In this document: in pieces, positions 18,376 through 27,595 of the stretch
Position numbering within the stretch: the stretch's first letter is position 1
Layout: the number at the start of each line of letters is the position of its first letter
Translations under genes and position numbers: made by a program
The notes under the pieces: model-generated
Told to the model about the DNA's origin: nothing
What the model saw: only the letters and a program-made list of their open reading frames with translations
Databases searched by the model: none
Source: CBDCUF01 sp965222525
GTDB taxonomy: Bacteria > Pseudomonadota > Alphaproteobacteria > Rickettsiales > UBA8987
Direction of reading: 5' to 3'
Assembly: GCA_965222525.1 (NCBI GenBank)
Contig: OZ244955.1
Location: forward strand, 1,488,001-1,552,000
Length of the DNA stretch: 64,000 nt

Positions 18376-19602
18376 TTATAAACTTACAGAAGTAGTATTT
18401 CCTTGATTCGTCTGGCCATTCATCAGGATAAGGAAGTATTTCATATTGGGGATACTGACATCGTAGCCATATCCCATGACTATACGCACCAGTTTTCTTA
18501 TGTATGATGCCTTTGTTTCCTCATCCTTTTGCGGATGTTCCAGGATAATTTTCAATAATATTTCAGAAGCTCTGGTAATGGTCTTTGGCAAGCCCGCAGT
18601 TTCAAACAATGCTGCAAAACTGCGCGAATCACCTTGCATTAACTTTCGGGCGTTGGTCACTGGTATATCAGCCAGTTTTGCAACCCCTGCTTCAAAAAAA
18701 GGTAATTCCGCCCTGCACAGGGCTCGTAATACTATGGAATGACTAAGCTTTTTGGACTTGTACAAATGGTCTACGATTTCGGCTGCCTGATTATTTGTTG
18801 GTGTATTGACATTAGCTATCTTTTTCTGATTCATTGGTGTTTTTATGGTAGGTGTATTTGCATTTGTGAACGTTGTATCTTTTTCACGAGATGGTGCAAT
18901 ATTGAAGGTTACTTCCTCCCATGCTTCTTCGGTAGCCTTATCTATAACCGATAGTCCGCTTCCAAACCTATTGCTTATCTGATTTTTTACAGCATCAGAA
19001 GCAACTGATATAATTTTCTCTGCCAGTTTTACATCAAGATCACCACGTTTTACCATAATTCCAAGGACATTGTCGGAATCAGCAAACTCCTCTATGGTTT
19101 TCAGGTAAGACTCACGTGAAATATGTGCGGAGTTATTTGCAAACAGGGTATGCACCACTTCTTCCTGTTTTTTATCTACCAGACAACGGGATGTCCTTTC
19201 TGAGAGTGGAGTGCGTTTGGCAATTGCAGTAAGCCTTACTGCCTTGTCTGTACTCTGTATAATTTCTTCCAGATCATCATCAGTAAGTATTTTGGAAAAT
19301 TCCAGAATAGGGGAGGCGACCGAATCATCTATATCCTTTGCCAGGCGGAGTGCGGTTTCCCGAGGTAGATTACGGCTGGTTTTCAGGCTTTCTGCCAATG
19401 CCTTACGGATTTTTACCTCAATATCCCGTGACAGAATGTTGAGTATTTCCTTAGCGGCTGTTGTCTCCTGAGTTTCAAAAGCACCGCTGTCAAACTGGAA
19501 ACAAATCTGTTTTGCAAGATCAGAACGTGCCTGCAAGGAGCGCTCATCCTTGAAGCGGCGGAAAGATTCAACTAATCCGGAACGTGCCATAACAAGTACC
19601 AT
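18376..19602 (-). CDS. DUF2336 protein, copy 2
   Basis: A 408-residue paralogue of the neighbouring gene, sharing the conserved block ILEFSKILTDDDLEEIIQSTDKAVR and the surrounding helical pattern. It contains a polar Thr/Asn-rich insert at about residues 230-270 that copy 1 lacks. It sits 128 bp upstream of copy 1 on the same strand. Function unknown. The start could be residue 1 or the Met at residue 5. Confidence 0.85.
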   Translation of the reverse strand: MVLVMARSGLVESFRRFKDERSLQARSDLAKQICFQFDSGAFETQETTAAKEILNILSRDIEVKIRKALAESLKTSRNLPRETALRLAKDIDDSVASPILEFSKILTDDDLEEIIQSTDKAVRLTAIAKRTPLSERTSRCLVDKKQEEVVHTLFANNSAHISRESYLKTIEEFADSDNVLGIMVKRGDLDVKLAEKIISVASDAVKNQISNRFGSGLSVIDKATEEAWEEVTFNIAPSREKDTTFTNANTPTIKTPMNQKKIANVNTPTNNQAAEIVDHLYKSKKLSHSIVLRALCRAELPFFEAGVAKLADIPVTNARKLMQGDSRSFAALFETAGLPKTITRASEILLKIILEHPQKDEETKASYIRKLVRIVMGYGYDVSIPNMKYFLILMNGQTNQGNTTSVSL

Positions 19603-19720
19603 AAAACCTCTCTCAAAAAGTTTATATACCCCTCTAGGTAGCTTTACTTACCATATATTGTGCTAAAATGACACTGAAAAAACCACTGTAATTGACCGAA
19701 TGTAAAAAGACTTCTAGACT

Positions 19721-20674
19721 GTGACAGTAATGCAAAATACCAGACATGACTGGAATTTGAGTGAGGTGATGGAATTTTTCCGGCTTCCTTTCAACGACCT
19801 ACTGTTTCAGGCGCAGACTATACATCGTCAGCATTTTTCCGCTAATGAGGTGCAGATAAGTACATTACTTAGTATCAAGACCGGTGGTTGTCCGGAGGAT
19901 TGTAAATATTGTCCGCAAAGTTCCCGTTATGATACCGGTGTGCAGGCCGAAAAGCTTATGGATGTTGATGCGGTATTGGAGCAGGCTAGGGCGGCCAAGG
20001 AGTCCGGAGCGTCACGGTTTTGCATGGGGGCGGCATGGCGTGAGCCGAAACAGCGGGATATGCCGAAGCTGGCGGAGATGATTCGCGGTGTTAAGGAGCT
20101 TGGGCTGGAGAGCTGTATGACATTGGGAATGCTTGATAAAAAGCAGGCCAATGATTTATGCGAAGCGGGGCTGGATTATTACAACCATAATATTGATACG
20201 TCCGAGGAATTTTATAGCGAGATTATCACCACAAGACAGTTTCAGGAGCGGCTGGATACACTGGAGAATGTGAGGGAAGCGGGGATGAAGGTGTGTTGCG
20301 GCGGGATTATAGGTATGGGGGAATCGCTGGAAGACAGGGCAGGGATGCTGTTGACTCTGGCGAATATGGAGGTTCATCCTGAGAGTATACCGATAAATTT
20401 TCTTGTGCAGGTGGAGGGCACCCCTATGCAGGAGGTGGAGAAGCCGGACAAGCTCGATTTCGTCAGGGTTATTGCAGTTGCAAGGATATTGATGCCGCAG
20501 TCACGTATCAGGCTATCGGCAGGACGTGAGGAAATGAGTGATGAAATGCAGGCTTTATGTTTCCTTGTCGGTGCCAATTCAATATTTTATGGTGAAAAAT
20601 TACTAACCACTCCCAATCCCGCACAAAATGATGATATGAAATTATTTGAAAAGCTGGGAATCACTGCTGCTTAG
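19721..20674 (+). CDS. bioB: Biotin synthase
   Basis: BioB is the radical-SAM enzyme that inserts sulfur into dethiobiotin. The 317-residue protein has the radical-SAM cluster Cys57-x3-Cys61-x2-Cys64 (GGCPEDCKYC), YNHNIDTSEEFY, and the C-terminal RLSAGREEM with the arginine that ligates the 2Fe-2S cluster. It starts with GTG at 19721, with an ATG at 19730 as alternative. No other bio genes are nearby, so biotin synthesis may rely on unlinked genes or imported dethiobiotin. Confidence 0.96.
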   Translation: MTVMQNTRHDWNLSEVMEFFRLPFNDLLFQAQTIHRQHFSANEVQISTLLSIKTGGCPEDCKYCPQSSRYDTGVQAEKLMDVDAVLEQARAAKESGASRFCMGAAWREPKQRDMPKLAEMIRGVKELGLESCMTLGMLDKKQANDLCEAGLDYYNHNIDTSEEFYSEIITTRQFQERLDTLENVREAGMKVCCGGIIGMGESLEDRAGMLLTLANMEVHPESIPINFLVQVEGTPMQEVEKPDKLDFVRVIAVARILMPQSRIRLSAGREEMSDEMQALCFLVGANSIFYGEKLLTTPNPAQNDDMKLFEKLGITAA

Positions 20675-20784
20675 CATCCTTGCTGTCACCCCTGATGGTG
20701 TTGGGGGTACTGGCTAAGTAGCAATACTCCATATCAGCCCAACACCCCCACGCATCGACTACGCCCCTTCGAGGCTTGTCTCTG

Positions 20785-21438
20785 CTACTCCCCCTTCAAG
20801 GGGGAGTGGTTATCGTCTACTGAATCAGGGATAACCCAGCCGAGGAATTTTACATTGTAGCAAGAGTATATATCGACTGGGACTCGTACTTTTATTCCTT
20901 CTTTCTCGATATAGCATCCTCTGTTTCTACGGCCAACAAACCAGTTGAACGGATTACTGCTGTAATTATTTTTATCCCGTAATTTGTATCCGTCGGGAGA
21001 AGTTTGTTTTGTATTAAGTTTCAGATTTTCCACTTCGGGAATGGTTATTTCACCAAGCGAAACTGTATGTTTGGTAACATTGCTATAATTCCAACCACCT
21101 TCAGGAGGCTCTCCGAAATCCACATCATCATCAGACGGTATCTCAAATTCTATTTCTTTTGAAGTTTTTGCCTTCGCATCGAAGTAATATAGCTTTGGGG
21201 TGTTTGGATATGAATTGGATGGATATGCATAGGCTTTTGCCTGCAACCTGCCATTGACCACATTAAACTTGACCTTTGAGCGATCATCATATTTCTGATC
21301 AGAATAAATAAAGTCATATTGCGGTGGGTCAACCATCATACCTGGGAGGGACTTGGCAATCACAAACATCCCCATCAGCACCAGCGGTATCACCACCCCG
21401 ATAACCAGCAACGCATTATTTTTTATAAAATTGTTCAT
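20785..21438 (-). CDS. Single-pass membrane protein, function unknown
   Basis: A 217-residue protein with a strong N-terminal membrane helix (about residues 8-30) and a polar, probably periplasmic, domain. I recognise no family. The last few residues (HSPLKGE) are encoded by a palindromic repeat, so the original C-terminus may have been altered by repeat insertion. The start at 21438 excludes upstream codons that also derive from a repeat. Confidence 0.65.
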   Translation of the reverse strand: MNNFIKNNALLVIGVVIPLVLMGMFVIAKSLPGMMVDPPQYDFIYSDQKYDDRSKVKFNVVNGRLQAKAYAYPSNSYPNTPKLYYFDAKAKTSKEIEFEIPSDDDVDFGEPPEGGWNYSNVTKHTVSLGEITIPEVENLKLNTKQTSPDGYKLRDKNNYSSNPFNWFVGRRNRGCYIEKEGIKVRVPVDIYSCYNVKFLGWVIPDSVDDNHSPLKGE

Positions 21439-21440
21439 TT

Positions 21441-21758
21441 TTATGTCATCCCGAACTCGTTTCGGGATCCATCTCTCCAAAAAACGTGGGGTATAAATCT
21501 ATCCAATGTGAGATTCTCACGCTCAATCAGGTTAATCTTCCAATCCCTGTGCCAGTTTTTCAACTGCTTCTCACGGACAATTGCATCCTGTATGTACCCG
21601 GAATTCTCATAATAAACAAGTCTTGACCTCGTATTTCTTATCCCCCTGCACGTTCCCTGTTTGTACTGCGATACACGGTTTATCAAATCATTGGTTACAC
21701 CTATATACAGTGTGCCATATTTCTTGCTGGCCATTATGTATACATAATAATTATACAT
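21441..21758 (-). CDS. GIY-YIG nuclease-domain protein (URI/YhbQ type)
   Basis: A 105-residue, single-domain protein with YYVYIMASKKYGTLYIGVTNDL at the N-terminus: the GIY-YIG signature appears as YVYI...LYIGVTNDL, followed by the conserved Arg in NRVSQYK and Glu in IVREKQLKNW. These stand-alone proteins are common in bacteria with large repeat loads; their role is unclear. The last ~12 residues (RDGSRNEFGMT) are translated from the TGTCATCCCGAACTCG palindrome. Confidence 0.8.
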   Translation of the reverse strand: MYNYYVYIMASKKYGTLYIGVTNDLINRVSQYKQGTCRGIRNTRSRLVYYENSGYIQDAIVREKQLKNWHRDWKINLIERENLTLDRFIPHVFWRDGSRNEFGMT

Positions 21759-21798
21759 CACTCTGATGGATAGATCCTGAAACAAGTTCAGGATGACA

Positions 21799-22581
21799 TT
21801 ACTTCCGTTCGACTATCTGCTTTTTTATCTCCCCGATAGCCCTGGCGGGGTTTAGCCCTTTAGGGCAAGTGTCCGCACAGTTCATAATCGTATGACAGCG
21901 ATATAGTTTGAACGGGTCTTCAAGCCCGTCCAGACGCTCGCCGGTAGCCTCATCACGGCTGTCAATAATCCAGCGATAGGCCTGCAGCAAAATCGCAGGA
22001 CCGAGATATTGCTCGCTATTCCACCAGTAACTTGGGCAGCTTGTAGAACAACATGCGCACAGGATGCACTCATACAACCCATCCAGTTTCTCACGGTCCT
22101 CGGGAGATTGCAAGCGTTCCGTATTGGCAGGCGCCTGGGTTTCGGTTTGTATCCACGGTTTTACCGATTCATATTGCGCATAGAAATGCCCTAGATCCGG
22201 CACTAGGTCCTTCACCACATCCATATGCGGCAGCGGAGTCACCTTTGTATCCTTTTTACTATCCTTTTCAATGGCGCAGGTGCAGGCCAGAGTATTCTTG
22301 CCGTTGACATTCATTGCACAGCTTCCGCAAATCCCCTCACGGCAGGAGCGGCGGAAAGTAAGTGTGCTATCCACCTCATCCTTGATTTTGATAAGCGCAT
22401 CCAGCACCATCGGGCCGCAGCTATCCATATCCACCTCATAGGTATCCATTTGCGGATTACCCTCACCCTCAGGGTCCCAGCGATATATCTGGAAGACCTT
22501 GATATTCCTGGCATCCTTGGGGGCTTTATGAATCTTCCCTTTGGTTACTTTAGAATTTTTCGGCAGTGCAAATTCAACCAT
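21799..22581 (-). CDS. sdhB: Succinate dehydrogenase iron-sulfur subunit
   Basis: SdhB passes electrons from SdhA-bound FAD to ubiquinone through three Fe-S centres. The 260-residue protein shows the 2Fe-2S motif CREGICGSCAMNVNG with a further Cys in LACTC, then the ferredoxin-type clusters CILCACCSTSCPSYWWN and CHTIMNCADTCPKGLNPA. It is the last gene of the sdhC-D-A-(TA pair)-B cluster and overlaps the HepT-like gene by 8 bp. Confidence 0.97.
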   Translation of the reverse strand: MVEFALPKNSKVTKGKIHKAPKDARNIKVFQIYRWDPEGEGNPQMDTYEVDMDSCGPMVLDALIKIKDEVDSTLTFRRSCREGICGSCAMNVNGKNTLACTCAIEKDSKKDTKVTPLPHMDVVKDLVPDLGHFYAQYESVKPWIQTETQAPANTERLQSPEDREKLDGLYECILCACCSTSCPSYWWNSEQYLGPAILLQAYRWIIDSRDEATGERLDGLEDPFKLYRCHTIMNCADTCPKGLNPARAIGEIKKQIVERK

Positions 22582-22918
22582 GTGCAGACTCCATCTGATT
22601 GATTATTTTGACAACATTCGTTCTCACCTGAGGCAAATAATTTTCAATTACATCATCTATAATCTTATAGTCTATCTTCAGAAAATCATGAATCACCCTG
22701 TTTCTCAAATCATTCATCTGACGCCAGGGTATATGGCTATACCTCTCCCTTATGGTACGATGTATTTTTGCAGAACATTCACCAATTACCAGTATTTCAA
22801 AATTAACCGCCTTTTTTACAGTCTCCTCCGCACATTCAGTGCTTTTATGGAAATCAATGCTGTCTATCGATTTCACTATGTATTTCAGCAATTTGTTATG
22901 GTCATAATGGTTTTGCAT
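22574..22918 (-). CDS. HepT-like HEPN ribonuclease toxin
   Basis: A 114-residue HEPN-fold protein of the HepT/DUF86 family. The ribonuclease motif R-x4-H is present as Arg72-Asn-Arg-Val-Ile-His77, followed by Asp-Phe where the family usually has x-Tyr. The upstream overlapping gene looks like its MNT antitoxin partner. In such modules the nucleotidyltransferase modifies and silences the HEPN toxin. The pair lies inside the sdh operon, overlapping sdhB, so it should be co-transcribed with a constitutive respiratory operon. Confidence 0.85.
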   Translation of the reverse strand: MQNHYDHNKLLKYIVKSIDSIDFHKSTECAEETVKKAVNFEILVIGECSAKIHRTIRERYSHIPWRQMNDLRNRVIHDFLKIDYKIIDDVIENYLPQVRTNVVKIINQMESAHG

Positions 22919-23174
22919 TCGAAAAATTTATGTCATCAAAATATGAATTTTGTTTAGCTCCCTTCGGGGTAATTATCACAATATCCTCTCCGATAAGCTC
23001 CTCCACATCAACTGCAAAGCTGTAAAAGTTCAGAGCAGCATCTGCATCTATATTGACCAGAAAACCTAGCTTCCCAGGCTTGTGGTCCTTAAAGATACGA
23101 ATATCCCTGATGCCGGCCTCATCGGCCAGTCTGGTTATCTGCGGCTTGTAATGTCTTATTTCCTCGAGATTCAT
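22902..23174 (-). CDS. MNT-type nucleotidyltransferase-like antitoxin, degenerate
   Basis: A 90-residue protein in the position and size class of MntA antitoxins, overlapping the HepT-like gene by 17 bp. The usual GSxARG...SDxDL catalytic signature is not clear: the matching region reads IRDIRIFKDHKPGKLGFLVNIDADAAL. The family's YSFAVDVEELIGEDIVIIT-type C-terminal strand is well preserved. It may bind without catalysing AMP transfer, or be decaying. Confidence 0.7.
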   Translation of the reverse strand: MNLEEIRHYKPQITRLADEAGIRDIRIFKDHKPGKLGFLVNIDADAALNFYSFAVDVEELIGEDIVIITPKGAKQNSYFDDINFSNAKPL

Positions 23175-23201
23175 ATCTGTATTATAATATATTATCTCTT
23201 G

Positions 23202-24995
23202 TTAATAAACCCTTGCTTTTGGTGGGATGGATTTGATTTCATCGGTTAATGTGTGGAGATGGACAGGGCGGTAGTCGATTTTCACCTTGCCGCTGTTATC
23301 CACCCATGTAATTGTGTGTTTCATCCAGTTATCATCATCACGTTCCTTGTAATCCTCACGTGCATGTGCGCCACGGCTTTCCTTGCGGTTATGGGCGCTA
23401 TGCATGGTCGCAACCGCCTGTGGCAGCAGGTTGGTTAATTCCAGAGCCTCAACCAGGTCGCTGTTCCATATCAGCCCGCGGTCGGAGATTGCCAGATCAT
23501 GTGCAGAATTGTAAACCGTATCAATTTTTTCCCTGCCATCGGCAAGGGTTTTTTCCGTTCTGAACACTGCTGCATGATTCTGCATAATTTTCTGCATGTT
23601 AGAGCGAATTGCTGAAGTAGGGGTTGAACCGGAGGCGCTACGGATTGCATCAAACCGTGCGAGGATATTATCGGTTACGGAACTGGCCAGGGTTTTGTGT
23701 GGTGTTCCGGAAGCTACCACTTCCGCTGCCCTTATCGCTGCTGCACGGCCAAACACTACCAGATCCAGCAGTGAATTTGAGCCAAGCCGGTTAGCCCCAT
23801 GCACTGATACACAAGCTGCTTCACCGATAGCCATCAGGCCGGAAACCACCGTATCGGGGTCGCCTTTTTTCAGTGTGACCACCTCTCCATGATAATTGGT
23901 CGGAATGCCACCCATATTATAATGTACGGTAGGTAGAACCGGAATCGGCTCGCTGGTTACGTCAACTCCGGCGAAAATCTTTGCGGTTTCGGCAATACCA
24001 GGCAGGCGTTTATGGATAACTTCTGGGTCGAGATGGTCGAGATGCAGGTAAACATGATCCTTGTTCGGTCCAACCCCGCGTCCTTCGTTGATTTCCACCG
24101 TCATTGAGCGGCTGACCACATCACGGGAAGCAAGGTCTTTTGCGCTTGGTGCATAGCGTTCCATGAAACGCTCACCCTCGCTGTTTTTGAGGAACCCGCC
24201 CTCACCGCGTACACCCTCGGTTATAAGGCAGCCAGCGCCATAAATTCCTGTCGGATGGAATTGTACGAACTCCATATCCTGCAGCGGTATCCCCGCCCGC
24301 GCTACCATACCGCCACCATCGCCGGTACAGGTATGTGCGGAGGTACAGGAGAAATAGGCACGGCCATAGCCGCCGGTCGCCAGCACCACCATATGTGCCC
24401 GGAAGCGATGCAATGTACCGTCATCGAGATTCCAGGCCATCACCCCACGACATGAACCGTCATCATCCATCAGCAAATCAATAGCGAAATATTCGATGAA
24501 AAACTGCGCCTTGTGTTTTAGCGATTGCTGATAGAGCGTGTGCAGCATTGCATGTCCGGTACGATCTGCGGCAGCGCAGGTACGAACCGCCGGTGGCCCC
24601 TCACCATACCGGGTGGTCATCCCGCCAAACGGACGCTGATATATCCTGCCGTCGGGAGTGCGGGAGAAAGGCAGCCCGAAATGCTCCAACTCGATTATCG
24701 CCTGCGGTGCATTCTTGCACATATATTCAATAGCATCCTGATCGCCCAGCCAGTCCGAGCCTTTCACCGTATCATACATATGCCAGCGCCAGTCATCCTC
24801 GGTTATGTTGCCGAGCGCCGCACTTATTCCGCCCTGGGCCGCAACCGTATGCGAGCGGGTAGGGAACACCTTGGTGATACAGGCAGTATTCAGCCCCTTC
24901 TCGGCCATACCAAGGGTAGCCCGCAATCCGGCTCCCCCCGCCCCGACAATCACCACATCATACTCATGGTCTATTATTTGATAGGATTTTGTCAT
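23202..24995 (-). CDS. sdhA: Succinate dehydrogenase flavoprotein subunit
   Basis: SdhA oxidises succinate to fumarate with covalently bound FAD. The 597-residue protein has the FAD-binding VVIVGAGGAGLRATLGMAEKG, the flavinylated His in TRSHTVAAQGGISAALGN, the HPTGIYGAGCLITEG substrate-site segment, and GANRLGSNSLLDLVVFGR. Length is normal. It is separated from sdhD by repeat sequence and from sdhB by the toxin-antitoxin pair. Confidence 0.98.
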   Translation of the reverse strand: MTKSYQIIDHEYDVVIVGAGGAGLRATLGMAEKGLNTACITKVFPTRSHTVAAQGGISAALGNITEDDWRWHMYDTVKGSDWLGDQDAIEYMCKNAPQAIIELEHFGLPFSRTPDGRIYQRPFGGMTTRYGEGPPAVRTCAAADRTGHAMLHTLYQQSLKHKAQFFIEYFAIDLLMDDDGSCRGVMAWNLDDGTLHRFRAHMVVLATGGYGRAYFSCTSAHTCTGDGGGMVARAGIPLQDMEFVQFHPTGIYGAGCLITEGVRGEGGFLKNSEGERFMERYAPSAKDLASRDVVSRSMTVEINEGRGVGPNKDHVYLHLDHLDPEVIHKRLPGIAETAKIFAGVDVTSEPIPVLPTVHYNMGGIPTNYHGEVVTLKKGDPDTVVSGLMAIGEAACVSVHGANRLGSNSLLDLVVFGRAAAIRAAEVVASGTPHKTLASSVTDNILARFDAIRSASGSTPTSAIRSNMQKIMQNHAAVFRTEKTLADGREKIDTVYNSAHDLAISDRGLIWNSDLVEALELTNLLPQAVATMHSAHNRKESRGAHAREDYKERDDDNWMKHTITWVDNSGKVKIDYRPVHLHTLTDEIKSIPPKARVY

Positions 24996-25223
24996 TTTTT
25001 ACTCATTGCAGTGCCTATTGCTCACGACTTGCGGCTTCACACTCCTCCCCCGCAAGCGGGGGAGGCAAGAAATTCGAGGAATTTTAATTCCCGAATTTCT
25101 GGTGGGGGAATGCCAACAGCTAATAGCCAAATACCAATAGCCACTACCTCACCATTCCCTCCCCGGAAATCTGGCAATCAGAGATTGCTCAGATTTCTTG
25201 CCCCTCCCGCAAGCGGGAGGGGT
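24996..25223. repeat. Palindromic repeat block between sdhD and sdhA
   Basis: Two copies of a CCCCGCAAGCGGGGGAGG-type palindrome flank an inverted segment including CAACAGCTAATAGCC and AATAGCCACTACCTCACC. A similar unit follows sdhD at about 25660-25850 and another lies at 5190-5290. These could form strong RNA hairpins within the sdh transcript. Confidence 0.65.
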
Positions 25224-25631
25224 TTAGCCACTAAAACTAATACTCAAAACTGCAAAAATACCTGCGACCGCTGTGGCAAAGCAGGCCAGGTTCATTATTA
25301 TAATAAGCGACAGTTTTATACATTTATTACTTACATAATCCTCAAAAACTTCCCTTATTCCAAGCGCACCATGATAAAACATGGCAATTATAAACAATAT
25401 GCACATCACTGCGTTAAACGGATGTGACAGCCATTCAATTGCATGCGGCTGTATATGCGGGTCGGCACCTTCGGCGGCGGCACTGGTCAATAACCTGATT
25501 ATCGACACTACAAACCATATGGTTAGCGGGACAAGTGCAACCGCAGTTACCCGCTGCATAAGCCAGTGCGCCGCTCCCTCCTTCGCTGAACCGCTACCCT
25601 TTGCCTTCGCCAATGGTGATTTTATGGTCAT
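25224..25631 (-). CDS. sdhD: Succinate dehydrogenase membrane anchor subunit
   Basis: SdhD, with SdhC, anchors the dehydrogenase in the inner membrane and forms the haem b and quinone sites. The 135-residue protein has the conserved start AKGSGSAKEGAAHWLMQRVTAVAL and three membrane helices. The MFYHGALGIREVFEDYV segment carries a haem-ligand-type His and the family G-x-R-E-V-x-E-D-Y motif. It lies between sdhC and sdhA. Confidence 0.94.
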   Translation of the reverse strand: MTIKSPLAKAKGSGSAKEGAAHWLMQRVTAVALVPLTIWFVVSIIRLLTSAAAEGADPHIQPHAIEWLSHPFNAVMCILFIIAMFYHGALGIREVFEDYVSNKCIKLSLIIIMNLACFATAVAGIFAVLSISFSG

Positions 25632-25854
25632 GTTATTATATCAATATTAAACCAATACTGCCTAGCCCTCCCCCGCTTGCGGGGGAGGATGAAATCTTCA
25701 ATCCAGACCCATAAGCCCGAAGGGCGAAATGTGAAATGGATTGGTAGATTTCAGGTGGGGGCATACTGAATTTCAGTAATTCCCCCACCAGAAATTCTAG
25801 GAATTAAAAATCCCTGAATTTCTTGCCTCCCCCGTAAACGGGGGAGAGCTGTAC

Positions 25855-26271
25855 TTACATCCCCAGCGCAATTGCCCAACTGACAGCAGTTAAAACAATT
25901 GTTCCGATAATTATAAAAATTCCCGATTTATGTACTGCACCCTTGCTATACCCAAATCCTGCATCCCAGAATAAATGTCTTATACCATTCATGAAATGCA
26001 GGTAGAAAGCGGCTGTCCAGGCAAGCAGAAACGCCTTGCCTATAAAAGAGGACAGGAAATCGAATATACAGCGGCAGGCTTCAGGGCCACGTGCGATAGA
26101 GCCCAGCCACCAGACAAATATGAATGCTCCGGCAAGCAGGAAAACTCCGGTCAGGCGATGGGTAATCGAAATCATCGCACCGGTAAGCGGTAATTTATAC
26201 ACTGTCAGATGTGGCGACAGCGGCCTCTCACGACTAACTTCCCGACCAATTTTATCACTCGACTCTGACAT
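25855..26271 (-). CDS. sdhC: Succinate dehydrogenase cytochrome b556 subunit
   Basis: SdhC is the second membrane anchor. The 138-residue protein has RPLSPHLTVYKLPLTGAMISITHRLTG, where the S-x-x-HR segment contributes to quinone and haem binding, plus three membrane helices and the HFMNGIRHLFWDAGFG signature containing the haem-ligand His. I set the start at 26271 (MSESSDK); the frame extends upstream but only this start gives the family length. First gene of the sdh cluster. Confidence 0.95.
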   Translation of the reverse strand: MSESSDKIGREVSRERPLSPHLTVYKLPLTGAMISITHRLTGVFLLAGAFIFVWWLGSIARGPEACRCIFDFLSSFIGKAFLLAWTAAFYLHFMNGIRHLFWDAGFGYSKGAVHKSGIFIIIGTIVLTAVSWAIALGM

Positions 26272-26333
26272 AATCGGGTTATATATACTAGCATTATCGG
26301 CATAGTCCAATAGTAATTTTTGGGGTGAAAAAT

Positions 26334-26897
26334 ATGTCTCAAACAGGGAAAATATCGTGGGAAGAGTGGCATCCGGGGCTGGATAATGACGGGCTGACAT
26401 TGGGTGAGGTGCTTGATACATTGCCGGGTGCGAATCAGGAGGAAATCAGCAAAATAGTACGCCTGTTCGAGAATCCGGCATCCCCGATTGCATTCAAGGG
26501 AGCGGTGTCGCTGGAAAGGCACGATTGTATACATATCCTGCTCGGACGCGGGCTGCTGAATCAGGATGAGGCGTTTGTTATCGGCTTTACAATGGGTACG
26601 TCCAAGGCTATATCGAGTATGGAGGCCAGGATGTTCAAGCTGGTTACGGAATATTTATATCCGAAGCCGTATAAATTTACCGATAATGAGCATACGGTGT
26701 TTGACCTGGCGCTGGAGCGCGGCCATGAGTGTCGTGTCGAGAAGATTTACGATTTCCCTTTCGAGGAACATTTTGATGATAAACTTGGCGATTTGCGCGA
26801 GCAAATCGGGATAAACAAGGATAAATTACGCACAGTCTACCGCAAGGAACAGGAGCTACTACCGGATAGCATCGCAAGCAGGAGATTGCCGGTTTGA
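26334..26897 (+). CDS. Coq4-like ubiquinone biosynthesis protein
   Basis: A 187-residue protein with an exact H-D-x-x-H-x11-E motif (His63, Asp64, His67, Glu79), the zinc-site signature of the Coq4 family. Coq4 proteins act in ubiquinone assembly; recent work links them to decarboxylation and hydroxylation of the ring. The rest is helical, as expected. It is divergent from sdhC, 62 bp away. The ubiE-ubiB pair is elsewhere in the window. A GTG at 26325 is an alternative start. Assignment rests mainly on this motif and the fold pattern. Confidence 0.7.
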   Translation: MSQTGKISWEEWHPGLDNDGLTLGEVLDTLPGANQEEISKIVRLFENPASPIAFKGAVSLERHDCIHILLGRGLLNQDEAFVIGFTMGTSKAISSMEARMFKLVTEYLYPKPYKFTDNEHTVFDLALERGHECRVEKIYDFPFEEHFDDKLGDLREQIGINKDKLRTVYRKEQELLPDSIASRRLPV

Positions 26898-26916
26898 GCA
26901 TTCAGAATCCAACGCT

Positions 26917-27345
26917 CTAAAATTCCATGTTGAATTCCTTACTGCTTCCTTTAAATACATCGTTTATCCTTTGCTTGTTTTTTGACTCTCCTAGTATTTC
27001 AAATACTTTTTCTACATTTTCTCTTTTCATCATGACATGTACCACTTTCATTTGCTGGTTTGCAGCACCGTAACTAGTGTTACCTATTCCGAGGAAGTTT
27101 GTAGCACCTAAGGAGTATAAACCATTTTGTTGGCCTCCATAATTATTTTCTTTAAGAATTTTGTTTATCACATCAGACATATCTTTTGCAGCTATCCTGT
27201 CAGGTGCTGAAAAATAGACAGAAAATACTTCTCCGACAGCGTCTAAGTTTCCCCATTCTTTTATACGTACTTGCGTGCCGAAAATTTCTTTTCCTTTTTT
27301 TATAATTTGGGTTTTTTCCAATGCTGTTAATCTTTCTTGTGTCAT
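26917..27345 (-). CDS. Hypothetical protein under a Pho-box-like promoter
   Basis: A 142-residue soluble protein that I do not recognise. There is no signal peptide or membrane segment. A Gly/Asn-rich middle (about residues 72-98) divides two alpha/beta-looking halves. It is convergent with the Coq4-like gene. It belongs to the promoter-defined group of lineage-specific genes. Confidence 0.7.
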   Translation of the reverse strand: MTQERLTALEKTQIIKKGKEIFGTQVRIKEWGNLDAVGEVFSVYFSAPDRIAAKDMSDVINKILKENNYGGQQNGLYSLGATNFLGIGNTSYGAANQQMKVVHVMMKRENVEKVFEILGESKNKQRINDVFKGSSKEFNMEF

Positions 27346-27374
27346 ATTGCTATCCGAATTGTTTCATATTTCAG

Positions 27375-27407
27375 TGTATACCATCCAAATGTTACAGCTA
27401 TATTACA
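27375..27407 (-). promoter_or_regulatory. Pho-box-like promoter (member 3)
   Basis: Minus strand: TGTAATATAGC (27397-27407), TGTAACATTTG (27386-27396), then GATGGTATACA, 30 bp before the start at 27345. An A/T-rich stretch precedes it, as in members 2 and 8. Confidence 0.6.
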
Positions 27408-27595
27408 ATATACAAAAAAATTTCAAATTTCTGCATTTTTTCTTTAGGACATGTAATATATGGGTATAAAAGCTCACTGGTGGATAATTTGACTTCGCCG
27501 TTTAAGCATTGAAAACAGTAGACTGTCGGTTTGAAAAACCTCCCCCGCAAGCGGGAGGGGATTAGTAACCAGACTCTAACCATGAGCCGCTAAAA

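Noticed and set aside
24525..25427. 300-residue plus-strand frame across sdhA, repeats and sdhD
   Set aside because: Runs antisense through two sdh genes and palindromic repeats; no coherent domain.
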